A stretch of 64,000 nt of DNA from Hyperoodon ampullatus (lineage: Eukaryota > Chordata > Mammalia > Artiodactyla > Ziphiidae): the NCBI GenBank assembly GCA_949752795.1, contig OX457063.1, positions 73,849,771 through 73,913,770 of the forward strand, in the 5' to 3' direction. The position numbers and the translations under genes were made by a program. This document shows, piece after piece, positions 1 to 12,458 of the stretch (the first letter of the stretch is position 1; each line of letters opens with the position of its first letter). The notes below the pieces were generated by a model. The model was not told the origin of the DNA and made no database searches. It saw only the letters and a list, made by a program, of their open reading frames with translations.

Positions 1-2706
1 TGTTTTTTTAATCATGAATGGATGGTGAATTTTGTCAAATATATTTTCTGTGTCAATTGAGATTATCATGTGGTTTTTTTCATTACTTTTATGTGGTGGA
101 TAACATTGCTTGATTTATGAATGTTGAACCATTCTTGTGACCCTGGAATGAATCCAAGTAGATCATGGTGTATGATCCTTTATATATACTGCTGGATTCA
201 GTTTGCTAATATTTTGTTGAGGATTTTTGCATCTATATTCAAAGATATTGGCCTGTAATTTTCTCATTTTTTGTGGTGTCCTTGTCTGGTTTTGGTATCA
301 GGGTGAGGGTGGCCTCAGAGAATCAGTTTGGGAGTGTTCCCTCCTCTTCAATTTTTGGAATAGTTTTAAAAGTATAGGTATTAGTTCTTTATATGTTTGG
401 TAGAAATCCCCTATGAAGCTGTCTGGTTTGGGACTTTTGTTTGCTAGGCATTTATCTTACTACAAATTTAATTTCACTTCTAGTGATCATTCTGTTCAAA
501 TTGTCTGTGTCTTCATCTTGACTCAGTCTTGGCAGGCTCTGTGTTTCTAGAAATTTGTCCATTTCTCCTGAGTTGTTGAATTTGTTGGCATGTAACTCCA
601 GTATTCTCTGTTTATAGTATGATTTTTTTGTATCTCTGTTGTATCAGTTTTTCTTTCTCCTCTTTCATTTCCTATTTTATTTGGGTCCTCTGTCTTTAAT
701 TCTTGGTGAGCATGGTTAAATGTTTATCAATTTTTTTATCTTTTCAAAAAACCAACTCAAGTCTTCATTGATCTTTTCTATTGATTTTTAAATCTCTTTC
801 ATTTATTTCCTTTCTGATCTTTATTATTTCATTCCTTCTCACTTTGGGCTTTGTTTTTCTTTTTCTAATTCTTTTAGGTGATAGGTTAGTTTGAGGTTTT
901 TCTTATTTTTTGAGGAAGGCCTGTATCACTATGAACTTCCACTCAGAACTGCTTTTGTTGACTCCCATAGATTTTGGAGAGTTGTGTTTATTTTCATTTG
1001 TCTTGAGATCATTTCTGATTTCCCCTTTGATTTCATTGTTGACCCATTTTTGTTTTTTTGTTTTTTAGTTTTTTATTTGGTAGCATGTTATTTAGTCTCC
1101 ACGTGTTTGTTCTTTTCTCATTTTTCTTTCTGTGGTTGATTTCTAGTTTCTTATCATTGTGGGCAGAGAAAATGCTTGATATAATTTCTGTTCTCTTAAA
1201 TTTGTTAAGGCTTCATTTGTGATCTAGTATGTGATGGAGAAAATCTATGTGCACTTGAAATGAATGTGTATTCTGCTGCTGTTTATAATGTCCTGGTGAT
1301 ATCAATTAAATCCACTGGTCTATTGTGTCATTTAAGACCACAGTTGCCTTACTTCCTATCTGGATGATCTGTCCATTGATGTCAGTGGAGTGTTAAAGTC
1401 TCCTACTGTTAATGTATATTGTCAATTTCTCCATTTATGTCTGTTAGTATTTGCTTTATATATTTAGGTGCTCCTGCACTGGATGCATATATGTTAAGGA
1501 GTGTAATATCCTCTTCTTGTATTGATCCCTTTACCATTACATAATGCCCTTCTTTGTTTTTTTTGTTATAGTCTTTGTTTTAAAAATAAATTTTGTCTGA
1601 TATTAATATTGCTATCCCTGCTTTCTTGTTGTTTCCACTTGCACAAAATATCTTTTTCCATTTTGTCACTTTAAGTCTCTGTGTGTTTTTGCTCTGAAGT
1701 GCATCTCTTGTAGGCAGCATTTTGAAGGGTCTTGTTTTTCAATCCAATCAGCCACTCTATCTTTTGACTGGAGCATTTAGTCCACTGGCATTTAAAATAA
1801 TTTCTAGTTATGTACTTAAGGCCATTTTTATTACTTGTTTCCTGGTTGTTTTTGAAGTTTTCTGTTCATTTCTTCTTTTTATTTCTCTCATTGTGGTTTG
1901 ATGATTTTCTTTTGTAGTAAGTCTGGGTTCCTTTCTTTTTGATTTTGGTGTATCTTTTGTAAGTTTTTGATTTGTGGTTACCATCGGGTTCATATATTGA
2001 CCCATAATTATATCTACTTGATTTAAACTGATACTCATTTAAGTTCTAAAAGATATACACTTTTACACTCCTCCCCCACATTTTGTGTTTTTGATGTCAT
2101 ATTTTACATCTTCTTATCTCTTTACTGTTTATTGTAGTTATAGTTGCTTTTACAAATTTTTGTCTTTTAATCTATGTACTCACTTATTTAAGTGATCTTC
2201 AATCCTTACTATATGTTTGCCTTTCCTACTGGAATTCCCTTTCCTACAGATTCTTACCTCTTTTCCATTTAGAGAAGGCTTTAACATTTCTTTTAGGGTA
2301 AGTGTAGTATTGCTAAATTCTTTTAATTTTTGCTGGTCTGAGTTCTTTATCTCTATTCTAAATGATAATCTTGCTGGGTAGAATATTCTAGGTTGCAGGT
2401 TTTTCCCTTTCATTACTTTGAATAAATCATGCCACTCCCTTCTGGCCTGCAGAATTTCTGCTGAGAAATTAGCTGATGGCCTTATATGGGTTCCCTTGTA
2501 TATGACTTTTTTCTCTTCCTGCCTTTAGAATTTTCTATTTAACTTTCACTTTGGCCATTTTAATTATGATATGTCTTGGTGTGCAAGTCTGTTTGGGTTC
2601 ACCTCATTTGGAACCCTCTGTGCTTCCTGTATCTTGATATCTGTTTCCTTATTCAGGTTTGGGAAATTTTCAGCCATAATTTCTTCAGATACATTTTTGA
2701 GAGCCT
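1..2706 (-). mobile_element. Older L1, minus strand (RT to ORF1), cut by the window edge
   Basis: Read on the minus strand the sequence runs from L1 ORF1 (about 2706-2150) through the inter-ORF spacer (2150-1800) and endonuclease domain (about 1800-800) into the reverse transcriptase, which continues off the left edge. Fragments show the ORF1 RNA-binding domain (reverse of 2564-2749, with ISEEIMAENFPNL-like residues) and the ORF1 C-terminal domain (2180-2413). All frames are broken by stops and indels. The element ends abruptly in ORF1 at about 2706, where an oppositely oriented L1 begins. Confidence 0.88.
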
Positions 2707-2777
2707 GGAGAAGAGTTCTTAAACAGGTACCACCACCAGGATACAGCAAGAAGCTAGAGACCCAGGAGTTCAGCCTC

Positions 2778-2810
<33 letters not shown>

Positions 2811-4037
2811 CTATTAACTAGTAATCATAACTGCAGCCTGAGAGTAGGCTTCTAATTAAAACACATATAAGGGATGACTATAAACCTTTCAAAACTTCAG
2901 AGGGCAGGCACTGTCTTCACACTCACTCCGCCATGCTTTAGAGTGCCAAATCTCCTGGAGGCGATTTTCTATATGTGTCCAGTGACCCAGTTTTACATCT
3001 GATGTCGTTTTTTGAAGCTGCCACTCAAGGATACTCCTTAATTGCCTGGCTCTGGTGGCCAGGGTAGGTTTGCATTCCAGGGTCCCACGGGATTATAACA
3101 ATCAGAGAAACAGTTCTTGGCAGGTACTGCACAGACAGCAGACTGAAACACACCACCAGTCTTTCTGTGAAAGAGGCCTACTAGCTTGTCCTGGAACTTC
3201 AGCCTTGTGTGCCAAACTGAAGGCTGCCCCTAACTAGAGGCTATGGAAATTCTCTTAGGGAATATAGGCCAGGAGGCACCATCATTGCATTCTCCTTCTA
3301 CCTTGCTACAGGTCACCAGAATCTCCCAGAAAGAAGCTTGTACACTCACCTGGACCCCAATTTTTCTGACAGCTACTCAGGAGACATCTCCAGATCACCT
3401 GGCTCTGGTGGCCAGTGGGGCTTACACTTGGGGCCCACAAGACTGTATATATTTGCACACTATACAAACCTCTGCCTGAGGACCTGAGTTCTAATCAGCC
3501 TGAATCTAGTGGCTGACTGAGATCCTCTCCTTTAAGACACTGACTGTTCTAATCATACCTGCAACTACTGGGAGCTATTAAAAGTAAAATAGGCTGCTTA
3601 AAGAATCACAGAGGTTTGAGAGATAGTCATGAGCTAAGGCAGGGTTGAACAATAAGTTTTTTGGTTTTTTTTTTTTACAACTTTATTGGAGTATAATTGC
3701 TTCACAATGGTGTATTAGTTTCTGCTTTATAACAAAGTGAATCAGTTATACATATACATCAGTTCCCCCATCCCTTCCCTCTTACGTCTCCCTCCCTCCC
3801 ACCCTCCCTATTCCACCCCTCCAGTCGGTCACAAAGCACCGAGCTGAACTCCGTGTGCTATGCAGCTGCTTCCCACTAGCTATCTACCTTACGTTTGGAA
3901 GTGTACATATGTCCATGACTCTCTCTCACTTTGTCACAGCTTACCCTTCCCCCTCCCCATATCCTCAAGTCCATTCTCAAGTAGGTCTGTGTCTTTATTC
4001 CTGTTTTACCCCTAGGTTCTTCATGACATTTTTTTTC

Positions 4038-5492
4038 TTAAATTCCATATATATGTGTTAGCATACGGTATTTGTCTTTCTCTTTCTGACTTACTTCACT
4101 CTGTATGACAGACTCTAGGTCTATCCACCTCATTACAAGTAGCTCAATTTCGTTTCTTTTTACAGCTGAGTAATATTCCATTGTATATATGTGCCACATC
4201 TTCTTTATCCATTCATCTGATGATGGACACTTAGGTTGTTTCCATCTCCGGGCTATTGTAAATAGAGCTGCAATGAACATTTTGGTACATGTCTCTTTTT
4301 GAATTATGGTTTTCTCAGGGTATATGCCCAGTAGTGGGATTGCTGGGTCATATGGTAGTTCTATTTTTAGTTTTTTAAGGAACCTCCATACTGTTCTCCA
4401 TAGTGGCTGTACCAATTCACATTCCCACCAGCAGTGCAAGAGTGTTCCCTTTTCTCCACACCCTCTCCAGCATTTATTGTTTCTAGATTTCTTGATGATG
4501 GCCATTCTGACTGGTGTGAGATGATATCTCATTATAGTTTTGATTTGCATTTCTCTAATGATTAATGATGTTGAGCATTCTTTCATGTGTTTGTTGGCAG
4601 TCTGTATATCTTCTTTGGAGAAATGTCTATTTAGGTCTTCTGCCCATTTTTGGATTGGGTTGTTTGATTTTTTGTTATTGAGCTGCATGAGCTGCTTATA
4701 AATTTTGGAGATTAATCCTTTGTCAGTTGCTTCATTTGCAAATATTTTCTCCCATTCTGAGGGTTGTCTTTTGGTCTTGTTTATGGTGTCTTTTGCTGTG
4801 CAAAAGCTTTTAAGTTTCATTGGGTCCCATTTGTTTATTTTTGTTTTTATTTCCATTTCTCTAGGAGGTGGGTCAAAAAGGATCTTGCTGTGATTTATGT
4901 CATAGAGTGTTCTGCCTATGTTTTCCTCTAAGAGTTTGATAGTTTCCGGCCTTACATTTAGGTCTTTAATCCATTTTGAGCTTATTTTTGTGTATGGTGT
5001 TAGGGAGTGATCTAATCTCATACTTTTACATGTACCTGTCCAGTTTTCCCAGCACCACTTATTGAAGAGGCTGTCCTTTCTCCACTGTACATTCCTGCCT
5101 CTTTTATCAAAGATAAGGTGACCATATGTGTGTGGGTTTATCTCTGGGCTTTCTATCCTGTTCCATTGATCTATCTTTCTGTTTTTGTGCCAGTACCACA
5201 CTGACTTGATTACTGTAGCTTTGTAGTATAGTCCGAAGTCAGGGATCCTGAATCCTCCAGCTCCATTTTTCGTTCTCAAGATTGCTTTGGCTATTCGGGG
5301 TCTTTTGTGTTTCCATACAAATTGTGAAACTTTTTGTTCTGGTTCTGTGAAATATGCCAGTGGTAGTTTGATAGGGATTGCATTGAATGTGTAGATTGCT
5401 TTGAGTAGTAGAGTCATTTTCACAGTGTTGATTCTTCCAATCGGAACATGGTATATCTCTCCATCAATTTTATCATCTTTAATTTCTTTCAT
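4038..5492 (-). pseudogene. L1 ORF2 C-terminal half, 484 codons open
   Basis: This open stretch encodes the region after the RT core: the thumb/linker, the Cys-rich motif C-x3-C-x7-H-x4-C ([18 protein letters not shown]) and the usual L1 end MLTHIYGI followed by stop. It is close to the ORF2 copies at 50404-53013 and 53424-54880. A small deletion just beyond 5450 (the consensus CTATTTGTATCAT segment is shortened) shifts the frame, separating it from the RT fragment 5558-6166. The missing N-terminus and the frameshift make it non-functional. Confidence 0.88.
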
Positions 5493-5557
5493 CAGTGTCT
5501 TATAATTTTCTGCATACAGGTCTTTTGTCTCCTTAGGTAGGTTTATTCCTAGATATT

Positions 5558-6166
5558 TTATTCTTTTTGTTGCAGTGGTAAATGGGAGTGTTTTCTTGAT
5601 TTCACTTTCAGATTTTTCATCATTAGTGTACAGGAATGCCAGAGATTTCTGTGATTAATTTTGTATCCTGCTACTTTACCGAATTTATTGATTAGCTCTA
5701 GTAGTTTTCTGGTAGCATCTTTAGGATTCTCTATGTATAGTATCATGTCATCTGCAAACAGTGACAGTTTTACTTCTTCTTTTCCGATTTGGATTCCTTT
5801 TATTTCATTTTCTTCTCTGATTGCTGTGGCTAAAACTTCCAAAACTAGGTTGAATAAGAGTGGTGAGAGTGGGCAACCTTGTCTTGTTCCTGATCTTAGT
5901 CGAAATGGTTTCAGTTTTTCACCATTCAGGATGATGTTGGCTGTGGGTTTGTCATATATGGCCTTTATTATGTTGAGGAAATTTCCCTCTATGCCTACTT
6001 TCTGCAGGGTTTTTATCATAAATGGGTGTTGAATTTTGTCAAAAGCTTTCTCTGCATCTATTGAGATGATCATATGGTTTTTCTCCTTCAATTTGTTAAT
6101 ATGGTGTATCACGTTGATTGATTTGCATATATTGAAGAATCCTTGCAGTCCTGGAATAAACCCCAC
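5558..6166 (-). pseudogene. L1 ORF2 reverse transcriptase core fragment
   Basis: This frame encodes the RT palm with [15 protein letters not shown] (first catalytic Asp), [14 protein letters not shown] and [12 protein letters not shown] (catalytic DD). It belongs to the same insertion as 4038-5492 but in another frame. The region is truncated near the fingers because the L1 is 5'-truncated at 6243. Confidence 0.88.
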
Positions 6167-6477
6167 TTGATCATGGTGTATGATCCTTTTAATGTGCTGT
6201 TGGATTCTGTTTGCTAGTATTTTGTTGAGGATTTTTACATCTATTGAACAATAAGTTTTATGTCATACACAAGACCAACCATTTAAGACTAGGAAAGGTG
6301 GCAATTTCATCTAATGCATAGAAAACAACACAGGGAGTCAAGCAAAATGAAGAAACAGAAGACTATGTTCCAAACAAAAGAACAAAATGAAACCTTAGAA
6401 AAAACAACTCAATGAGATGGAGATAAGTAGCTTACCTAATAAAGAGTTCTAAGTCATGGTCATAAAGATGCTCACTG

Positions 6478-6870
6478 GGTATTTCCCTGGTGGTCTGTGG
6501 TAAAGAATCCACCTTCCAGTGCAGGGGACGCAGTTCAGTTTCGGGTCAGGGGAACTAAGATCCCACATGCCACAGGGCAACTAAGCCCGCATGCCACAAC
6601 TACTGAGCTTGCGTGCCTCAACGAGGGAGCACACGTGCCGCAAACTACATATCCCATGCACCCTGGAGCCCGCATGTCAAAGCTAGAGAGAGAAAACCAG
6701 CATGCCACAACTAGAGAGAAGCCCACATGCCACAACTAGAGAGAAACCCCAGCAGACTGTGCGCTGTAACAAAAAAATCTCGCATGCCTCAAAGATCCCA
6801 TGTGCCACAACTAAGACCCAACACAACCAAAAAACTAGTAAGGAAAATAAATAAATATTTTTTTAAAAGG
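6478..6870 (+). mobile_element. CHR-type SINE (older, long form) with short TSD
   Basis: A tRNA-derived SINE related to CHR, starting TTTCCCTGGTGGTCTGTGG and ending in an A/T-rich tail at about 6840-6868. The flanking repeat TGCTCACTG occurs at 6469-6477 and 6871-6879. An internal ~25-bp tandem duplication (CATGCCACAACTAGAGAGAA at 6701 and 6726) lengthens it. Confidence 0.8.
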
Positions 6871-8080
6871 TGCTCACTGAACTTGGGAGAAGAATGGATG
6901 AACACAGTGAGAACTTCAGAAAAGAGACAGAAAATATAAGAAAGGACCAAAGGGAAGTCACAGAGCTGAAGAATCATAACTGAACTAAAAGATACACAAA
7001 AGGGATTCAATAGCTGATCCTAAAGAGATCCACACCAAGACATATTACAATTAAAATGTCAAAAGTTAAAGGATTAAATCCTAAAAGTGGCAAGAGGAAG
7101 CAACTTGTTACATGCAAGGGAGCTCCCAAAAGACCATCAGCTGATTTTTCCTCAGAAACATTGCATACCAGAATACAGTGGCATGATATATTCAAAATGC
7201 TGAAAGAAAAAAAATCTCCAACCATTAATACTATGCCCAGCAAAGTTATCATTCAGAAATGAAGGAGAAAGAAAGAGATAAAGAGTTTTCTAGACAAGCA
7301 AAAGCTAAAGGGCTCATTACCATTAAACTGGTTTTGTAAGAAATGTTAAAAAGACATCTTTAAGTTGACAAAAAAGGGTGCTAATTAGTAACAAAAAATG
7401 AAAGCATACATCTCACTGGTAAAGGTAAATATACAGTAAAGGTAGTAGATTAATTACTTTTAAAGCTAGTATGAAGGTTAAAAGACAAAATAAAATAACT
7501 GAAACTGCAATAATTAGTTAAGTGATACCCAAGATAAAAAGATGTAAAATGTGACATCAAAACCTGAATGTTGGTGGAGAAAGTTAAAATGCACAGCTTT
7601 AGGATTCCTTCAAACTTAAGTTGTTATCAACTTAAAATAGACAGTTATACATATAAGTTGCTATATGTAAGCCTCATGGTAACCACAAAGCAAAAACGTA
7701 TAGGAGATATATTCCTTTCTAATTATCTTTTGTCTAAGTATGTCACTAAAGAAAGTAAAAATCAGGGAGAAAAAGAGCAGAAAAAGAAGAAAGAACAGAG
7801 GAACTATAAAACAGCCAGAAAACAATGAACAAAATGGCAATAAATACATACCTATCAAAAATTACTGTAATGTAAATGGATTAAATTCTCCAATCAAAAG
7901 ACAGAGTGGCTGAGTGGATTAAAAACAAAAAAGACCCATCTATATGCTGCCTATAAGAGATTCACTTCAGATGTAAGGACACACACACTGAAAATGAAGT
8001 GATGGAAAAAGATATTTTAGGCAAATGGAAACCAAAAGTAAGCTATGGTAGCTATATTTAATCCCACAAAATACACTTTA

Positions 8081-8414
8081 TTTTTAAAATTTTTTAAATA
8101 AATTTATTTATTTTATTTACTTATTTTTGGCTGCATTGGGTCTTCATTGCTGCCCACGGGCTTTCTCTAGTTGCAGCAAGTGGGGGCTACTCTTCATTAT
8201 GGTGCATGGGCTTCTCATTGCAGTGACTTCTTTTGTTGTGGAGCATGGGCTCTAGGCATGTGGGCTTCAGTAGTTGTGGCATGCGGGCTCAGTAGTTGTG
8301 GCACATGGGCTTAGTTGCTCCTTGGCATGTGGGATCTTCCCGGACCAGGGCTTGAACCCGTGTCCCCTACATTGGCAGGTGGATACTTAACCACTGCACC
8401 ACCAGGGAAGCCCC
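8081..8414 (-). mobile_element. CHR-type SINE with 14-bp TSD
   Basis: The reverse-complement CHR SINE ends ...CACCACCAGGGAAGCCC on the plus strand. The flanking duplication CAAAATACACTTTA is at 8067-8080 and 8415-8428. The A-tail side reads TTTATTTATTTTATTTACTT. It is inserted in the endonuclease part of the old plus-strand L1. Confidence 0.9.
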
Positions 8415-9842
8415 CAAAATACACTTTAAAACAAAGACTATAATAAGAGACAAGGAAGGATATTACATAATGAAAAAGGAGTCAGTCAACCAGAGGATAT
8501 AACATTTGTAAATACTTTATGCACCCCAACATAGGAGCACTTAAATATACAAAGAAACTATTAGCAGACCTAAAGGGAGAAATAGACAGCAGTCCAATAA
8601 TAGTAGAAGGACTTTAACACCCCACTTACATCAATGGATAGATCATCCAATCAGAAAATCAGTAAGGAAATATCAGCCTTAAAAGACATGTTAGGCCAAA
8701 TGGCTTTAAAGATACAGACAGAATATTTCATCCAAAAGGAAGAAAATACACATTCTTCTCAAGTGCACATAGAACATCCTCCAGGATGCATCACATGTTA
8801 AGCCACAAAACAAGTCTTAACAAATTTAAGAAGACTGAAATTATATCAAGCATCTTTTCTGATCAAAATGCTACAAAACTAGAAAAACAGAAAATTCACA
8901 AATATGTGAAGATTAAACAACATACTACTGAAGAACCCATGGATCAAAGACACCAAAAAGAAGTTTTAAAAAAGACCTAGAGTCAATTGAAAATAGAAAT
9001 ACAACATATCAAAACTTATGGGATGCAGTAAAAATAATTTTAAGAGGGAAGTTTTTAGCCTTAAATGCTTACCTCAAGAAACAAGGAAAATATCAGATGA
9101 ACAATCTAAAATTACACCTCAAGGAACTAGAAAAAGAACAAATAAAGCCCAGAGCAAAAGGAAGGAAAAAAAGATCAGAGCAGAAACAAGTGAAATAGAG
9201 AATAAAAACATAATTGAAAAGATCATTGAAACAAAGAGGTGGTTCCTTGACAAGATGAAATTGACAAACCTTTAGCTAGACTCACTAAGAAAAACAGAAT
9301 TCAAATTAGTAAAATCATAAATGAAAGAGAAGACATTACAACTGATACCACAGAAATATGAAGGATCATAGGAGACTACTACAAACAAATGTATGCAAAT
9401 TGGACAAATTAGAAGAAATGGATAAATTCCTAGAAACATACAACCTTCTAAGACTGAATCATGAAGAAATAAAAAATCTGAACAGACCAATTACATGTAA
9501 GGAAATTGAATCAGTAATCTAAAACTTCCCAATGAAATAAAGTCCAGAACCAGATGGCTTCACTGGTGAATTCTACCAACATACAAAGAAGTAATACCAA
9601 TCCTTCTCAAACTCTTCCAAGAAACATAGGGAGGAAAAACTTCCAAACTCATTTTAGGAGTCCAGCATTACCCTGATACCAAAATCAGATAAACACCACA
9701 AGAAAAGAAAATTACAGACCAATATACCTGATGAACATAGTTGCAAAAATACTCATGAAACATTGACAAACCAAATTCAACAATAAAGAAATCATACACC
9801 ATGATCAAGTGGGATTTCTTCCAGGGATGCAAGGATGATTCA

Positions 9843-11555
9843 ACATCCTCTCCTCTCACAAGCACATCAAAATCTCAACTACTTGCAGAACAACCATTGA
9901 TGAAGAAGACAGGAACCAATCAGAAAACATCTTCTATAACTAAAGATATAAAGAAGGAACCACAATCTGACAGGTAGGAGAGGTGGACTCATGACTTACT
10001 CAAGTTCCATACCCAAGGGTAGGTGACCCACAAACTAGAGAATAATTATATTGCAGAGCTTCTCCTACAGGAGTGAGATTTTGGAGCTCCATGTCTGTTT
10101 CCCCAGCCTGGGGGTCCTGCACTGGGGAAGATGAGCCCCCAGAACATTTAGCTTCAAAGGCCAGCAGGGCTTACTTTTAGGAGTCCCAGAGGGATGGGGG
10201 AAATAGAGACTTCACTCTTAAAGGGTACACACAAAATCTCACACACTTCAGGACCCAGGGCAAAAGCAGTAATTTGATAGGAGCCTGGGCCAGACCTACC
10301 TCCTGGTCTTGGTGAGTCTCCTGGGGAGGTGCAGGTGCAGTTATGGCTTACCATGGGGATGTGGACAATGGTAGCAGCTGTGTTGGGGTCTCCTTCTACC
10401 GTGTGGATGCTGGTGCTGGTGGGTGCCATTGTGGAGTCTTCCCTTTAGCTGCTTAGTGCCAAGACCTGGCTCTACCCAACAGCCTGTAAGCACCAGTGCT
10501 GAGACACCTCAGGCCAAGGTACTAACTAGACAGGAACATAGCCCTGCCTATCAGCAGACAGGGTGCCTAAAGACCACCTGAGCCCACAGCCACCTCTAGA
10601 AATGGCCCTGCCTACCAAAGGGCCCAGGCAGGACCCAACTTTACCCCCCAGTGGGCATGCACTAGCTCCCAAATCCCCTGGGCCCCAGCCCTGCCGGAAG
10701 TCTGCTCTAGTCCCTGGACCAACCTCATCCACGAAGGGGCAGACCAGATGCAAGAAAGCTGCAATCCCACAGCCTGCAGGCCAGCCTGCCCACAGTAGGC
10801 CACACCCTGCCTTTGGACCAGCTGGGCCCCAGCCTTGCCCACTAGTAGGCCAACACAAGCTTTAGGACACCTCGAACTCCATACCCAACTGTGTCAGGGA
10901 CTATCCACTGCCCCACCCTGCAACCAGTGATCTGATACCAGCTCTGTGATCCCTGGGCCCTGCAGCCAGACTCCAGGAGAGGGCTGTGCCTCCCAGTAGT
11001 CCGGCACTAACCCCAGAACCTGGCTTCTCCCTCCAGAGGGCAGGCAACAGCCTTGGAGTCTTATGGATCCTGACTCTACCCACCAGTGACCAGCACTAGG
11101 CCTAGGGCCCCATGGGGTTCTGCAGTCAGCTGCCTCTTGACCCATTCCTACCAACCAGTGGCTGGTAGCCTCTGCACAAGGCAGGGCCTGGCAACTAATC
11201 AAATCGGGGTCCAACCAAGCCTGCAAGATCACCCACATAGTCCACCATGACAGATGGATCCATGCAGCCCTCATAGGGGGAATCCCTGAAGCATATAACT
11301 TGGATTATAAGAGGGGAGTACACTGTTGGTATGCATAGGACATCTGCTACAAAAGGCTAGTTCTCCCAGGTTGGGAAACATAATTAACCTACCAGATACA
11401 TGAAAATACAAACAGCAACTAAGGCAAAATGAGGCAACAGAGGAACATGTTTCAGATGAAGGAAAAAGAATGCCAAAAGAAGAACTAAGTCAAGTGAAGA
11501 TAGGCAATCTACCTGAGAAAGAGTTCATTCAGAGTAGTGATCATAAAGCTGATCA
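9843..11555 (+). mobile_element. Plus-strand L1 5' UTR and start of ORF1
   Basis: This GC-richer block matches the mammalian L1 5' UTR type. It begins near CATCCTCTCCTCTCACAAGC (the usual L1 5' end) and ends in the ORF1 start region (about 11400-11555, reading like ...GAAGATAGGCAATCTACC...). It stops abruptly at 11555 against an oppositely oriented L1 RT. The several GC-rich open frames here (10154-11274, both strands) are 5' UTR noise and have no protein family. Confidence 0.75.
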
Positions 11556-12458
11556 AAGTTGAGTATTATGTTGTCTGTGGGTTTGCTATAAATGGCTTTT
11601 ATTATGTTGAGATATGTTCCCTCCAGACCCATTTTGGTGAGAGTTTTTATCATGAGTGAATGTTGAATTTTGTCAGATACTTTTTCTGTGTCGATTGAGA
11701 TGATCATGTGGTTTTTGTCTTTCCTTTTGTTAATGTGGTGTATCATGCTGATTATGTTGAATCACCCTTCCAACCCTGGAATAAATCCGACTTGATCCTG
11801 GTGTATGATTCTTTTTATGTATTGCTGGATTTGGTTTGCTAATATTTTATTGAAGATTTTTGCATCTATATTCATCAGGGATATTGGCCTTTATTTATTT
11901 ATTTTTTGTAGTGATTTTGTCTGGTTTTGTTATCAAGATGATGAATGCTCCATAGAATGACTTTGGGACTGTTCCCTCTTCTTCAATCTTTTGGAATAGT
12001 TTGAGAAGATTAGGTATAAGTTCTTCTTGCATGTCTGTTAAAATCCCCCAGTGAAGCCGTCAGTTCTGTACTGTTTATTTGCAGGGAGCTTTATTATTAC
12101 AAATTCTATTTCACTTCTAGTGATCAGTCTGTTCAAATTATCTGTTTCTTCTTGATTCTGTCTTGGCAGGATGTATGTTTCTAGAAACTTGTCCATTGCT
12201 TCTAGGTTGTCCAATTTGTTGGCATATAACTGTTCATAGTATTCTCTTATGATTTTTTTGTATTTCTGTGTATCAGTTGTTATTTTTCCTCTTTCGTTTC
12301 TTATTTTATTTGGGTCCTCTCTCTTTTCTTCTTGGTGAGCCTGGCTAGAGGTTTGTTGATATTGTTTTGCTTTCGAAAAAGCCAACTCTTGCTTTTATTG
12401 ATCTTTTCTATTGTTTTTTATCTCTTTTATTTGTTTCCTCTCTGATAGTTATTATTTC
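11556..12458 (-). mobile_element. Minus-strand L1, left part (RT to endonuclease boundary)
   Basis: This is L1 ORF2 in reverse. It begins in the RT ([16 protein letters not shown]-like region) and runs towards the endonuclease/RT linker, broken by stops. It is the left piece of the element that continues at 21106-25205. The full-length L1 at 12459-21105 is inserted between the two pieces. It lacks its 3' end because it is cut at 11555. Confidence 0.82.

Larger units (their letters stand above)
3661..6243 (-). mobile_element. Young 5'-truncated L1 nested in the older L1, 16-bp TSD
   Basis: This is a 2583-bp L1 insertion in reverse orientation. It starts with poly(T) (the A-tail) at 3665-3676, then the 3' UTR (to about 4037), the ORF2 C-terminal part and the RT, truncated at 6243. 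It is bounded by a perfect 16-bp TSD, TTGAACAATAAGTTTT, at 3645-3660 and 6244-6259. Removing it restores continuous sequence in the host L1. The 3' UTR carries the C-rich complement of the L1 G-rich tract at 3789-3823. Confidence 0.93.
2707..9842 (+). mobile_element. Old plus-strand L1 (L1MA/L1MB-like), interrupted by three later insertions
   Basis: The pieces 2707-3660, 6244-6477, 6871-8080 and 8415-9842 form one L1. They run from 5' UTR (2707-3660) through ORF1 (about 6300-7330), spacer (to about 7850), endonuclease (about 7860-9000) and early RT (to 9842). The 5' UTR resembles the eutherian L1MA/L1MB type. All frames are broken. A pure run of 28 A sits in the 5' UTR at 2781-2808. The 3' half of ORF2 is missing, replaced at 9843 by the 5' end of another L1. 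Confidence 0.82.

Noticed and set aside
10154..11274. GC-rich open frames on both strands (up to 126 codons)
   Set aside because: They lie in an L1 5' UTR, overlap each other in several frames and show no domain.
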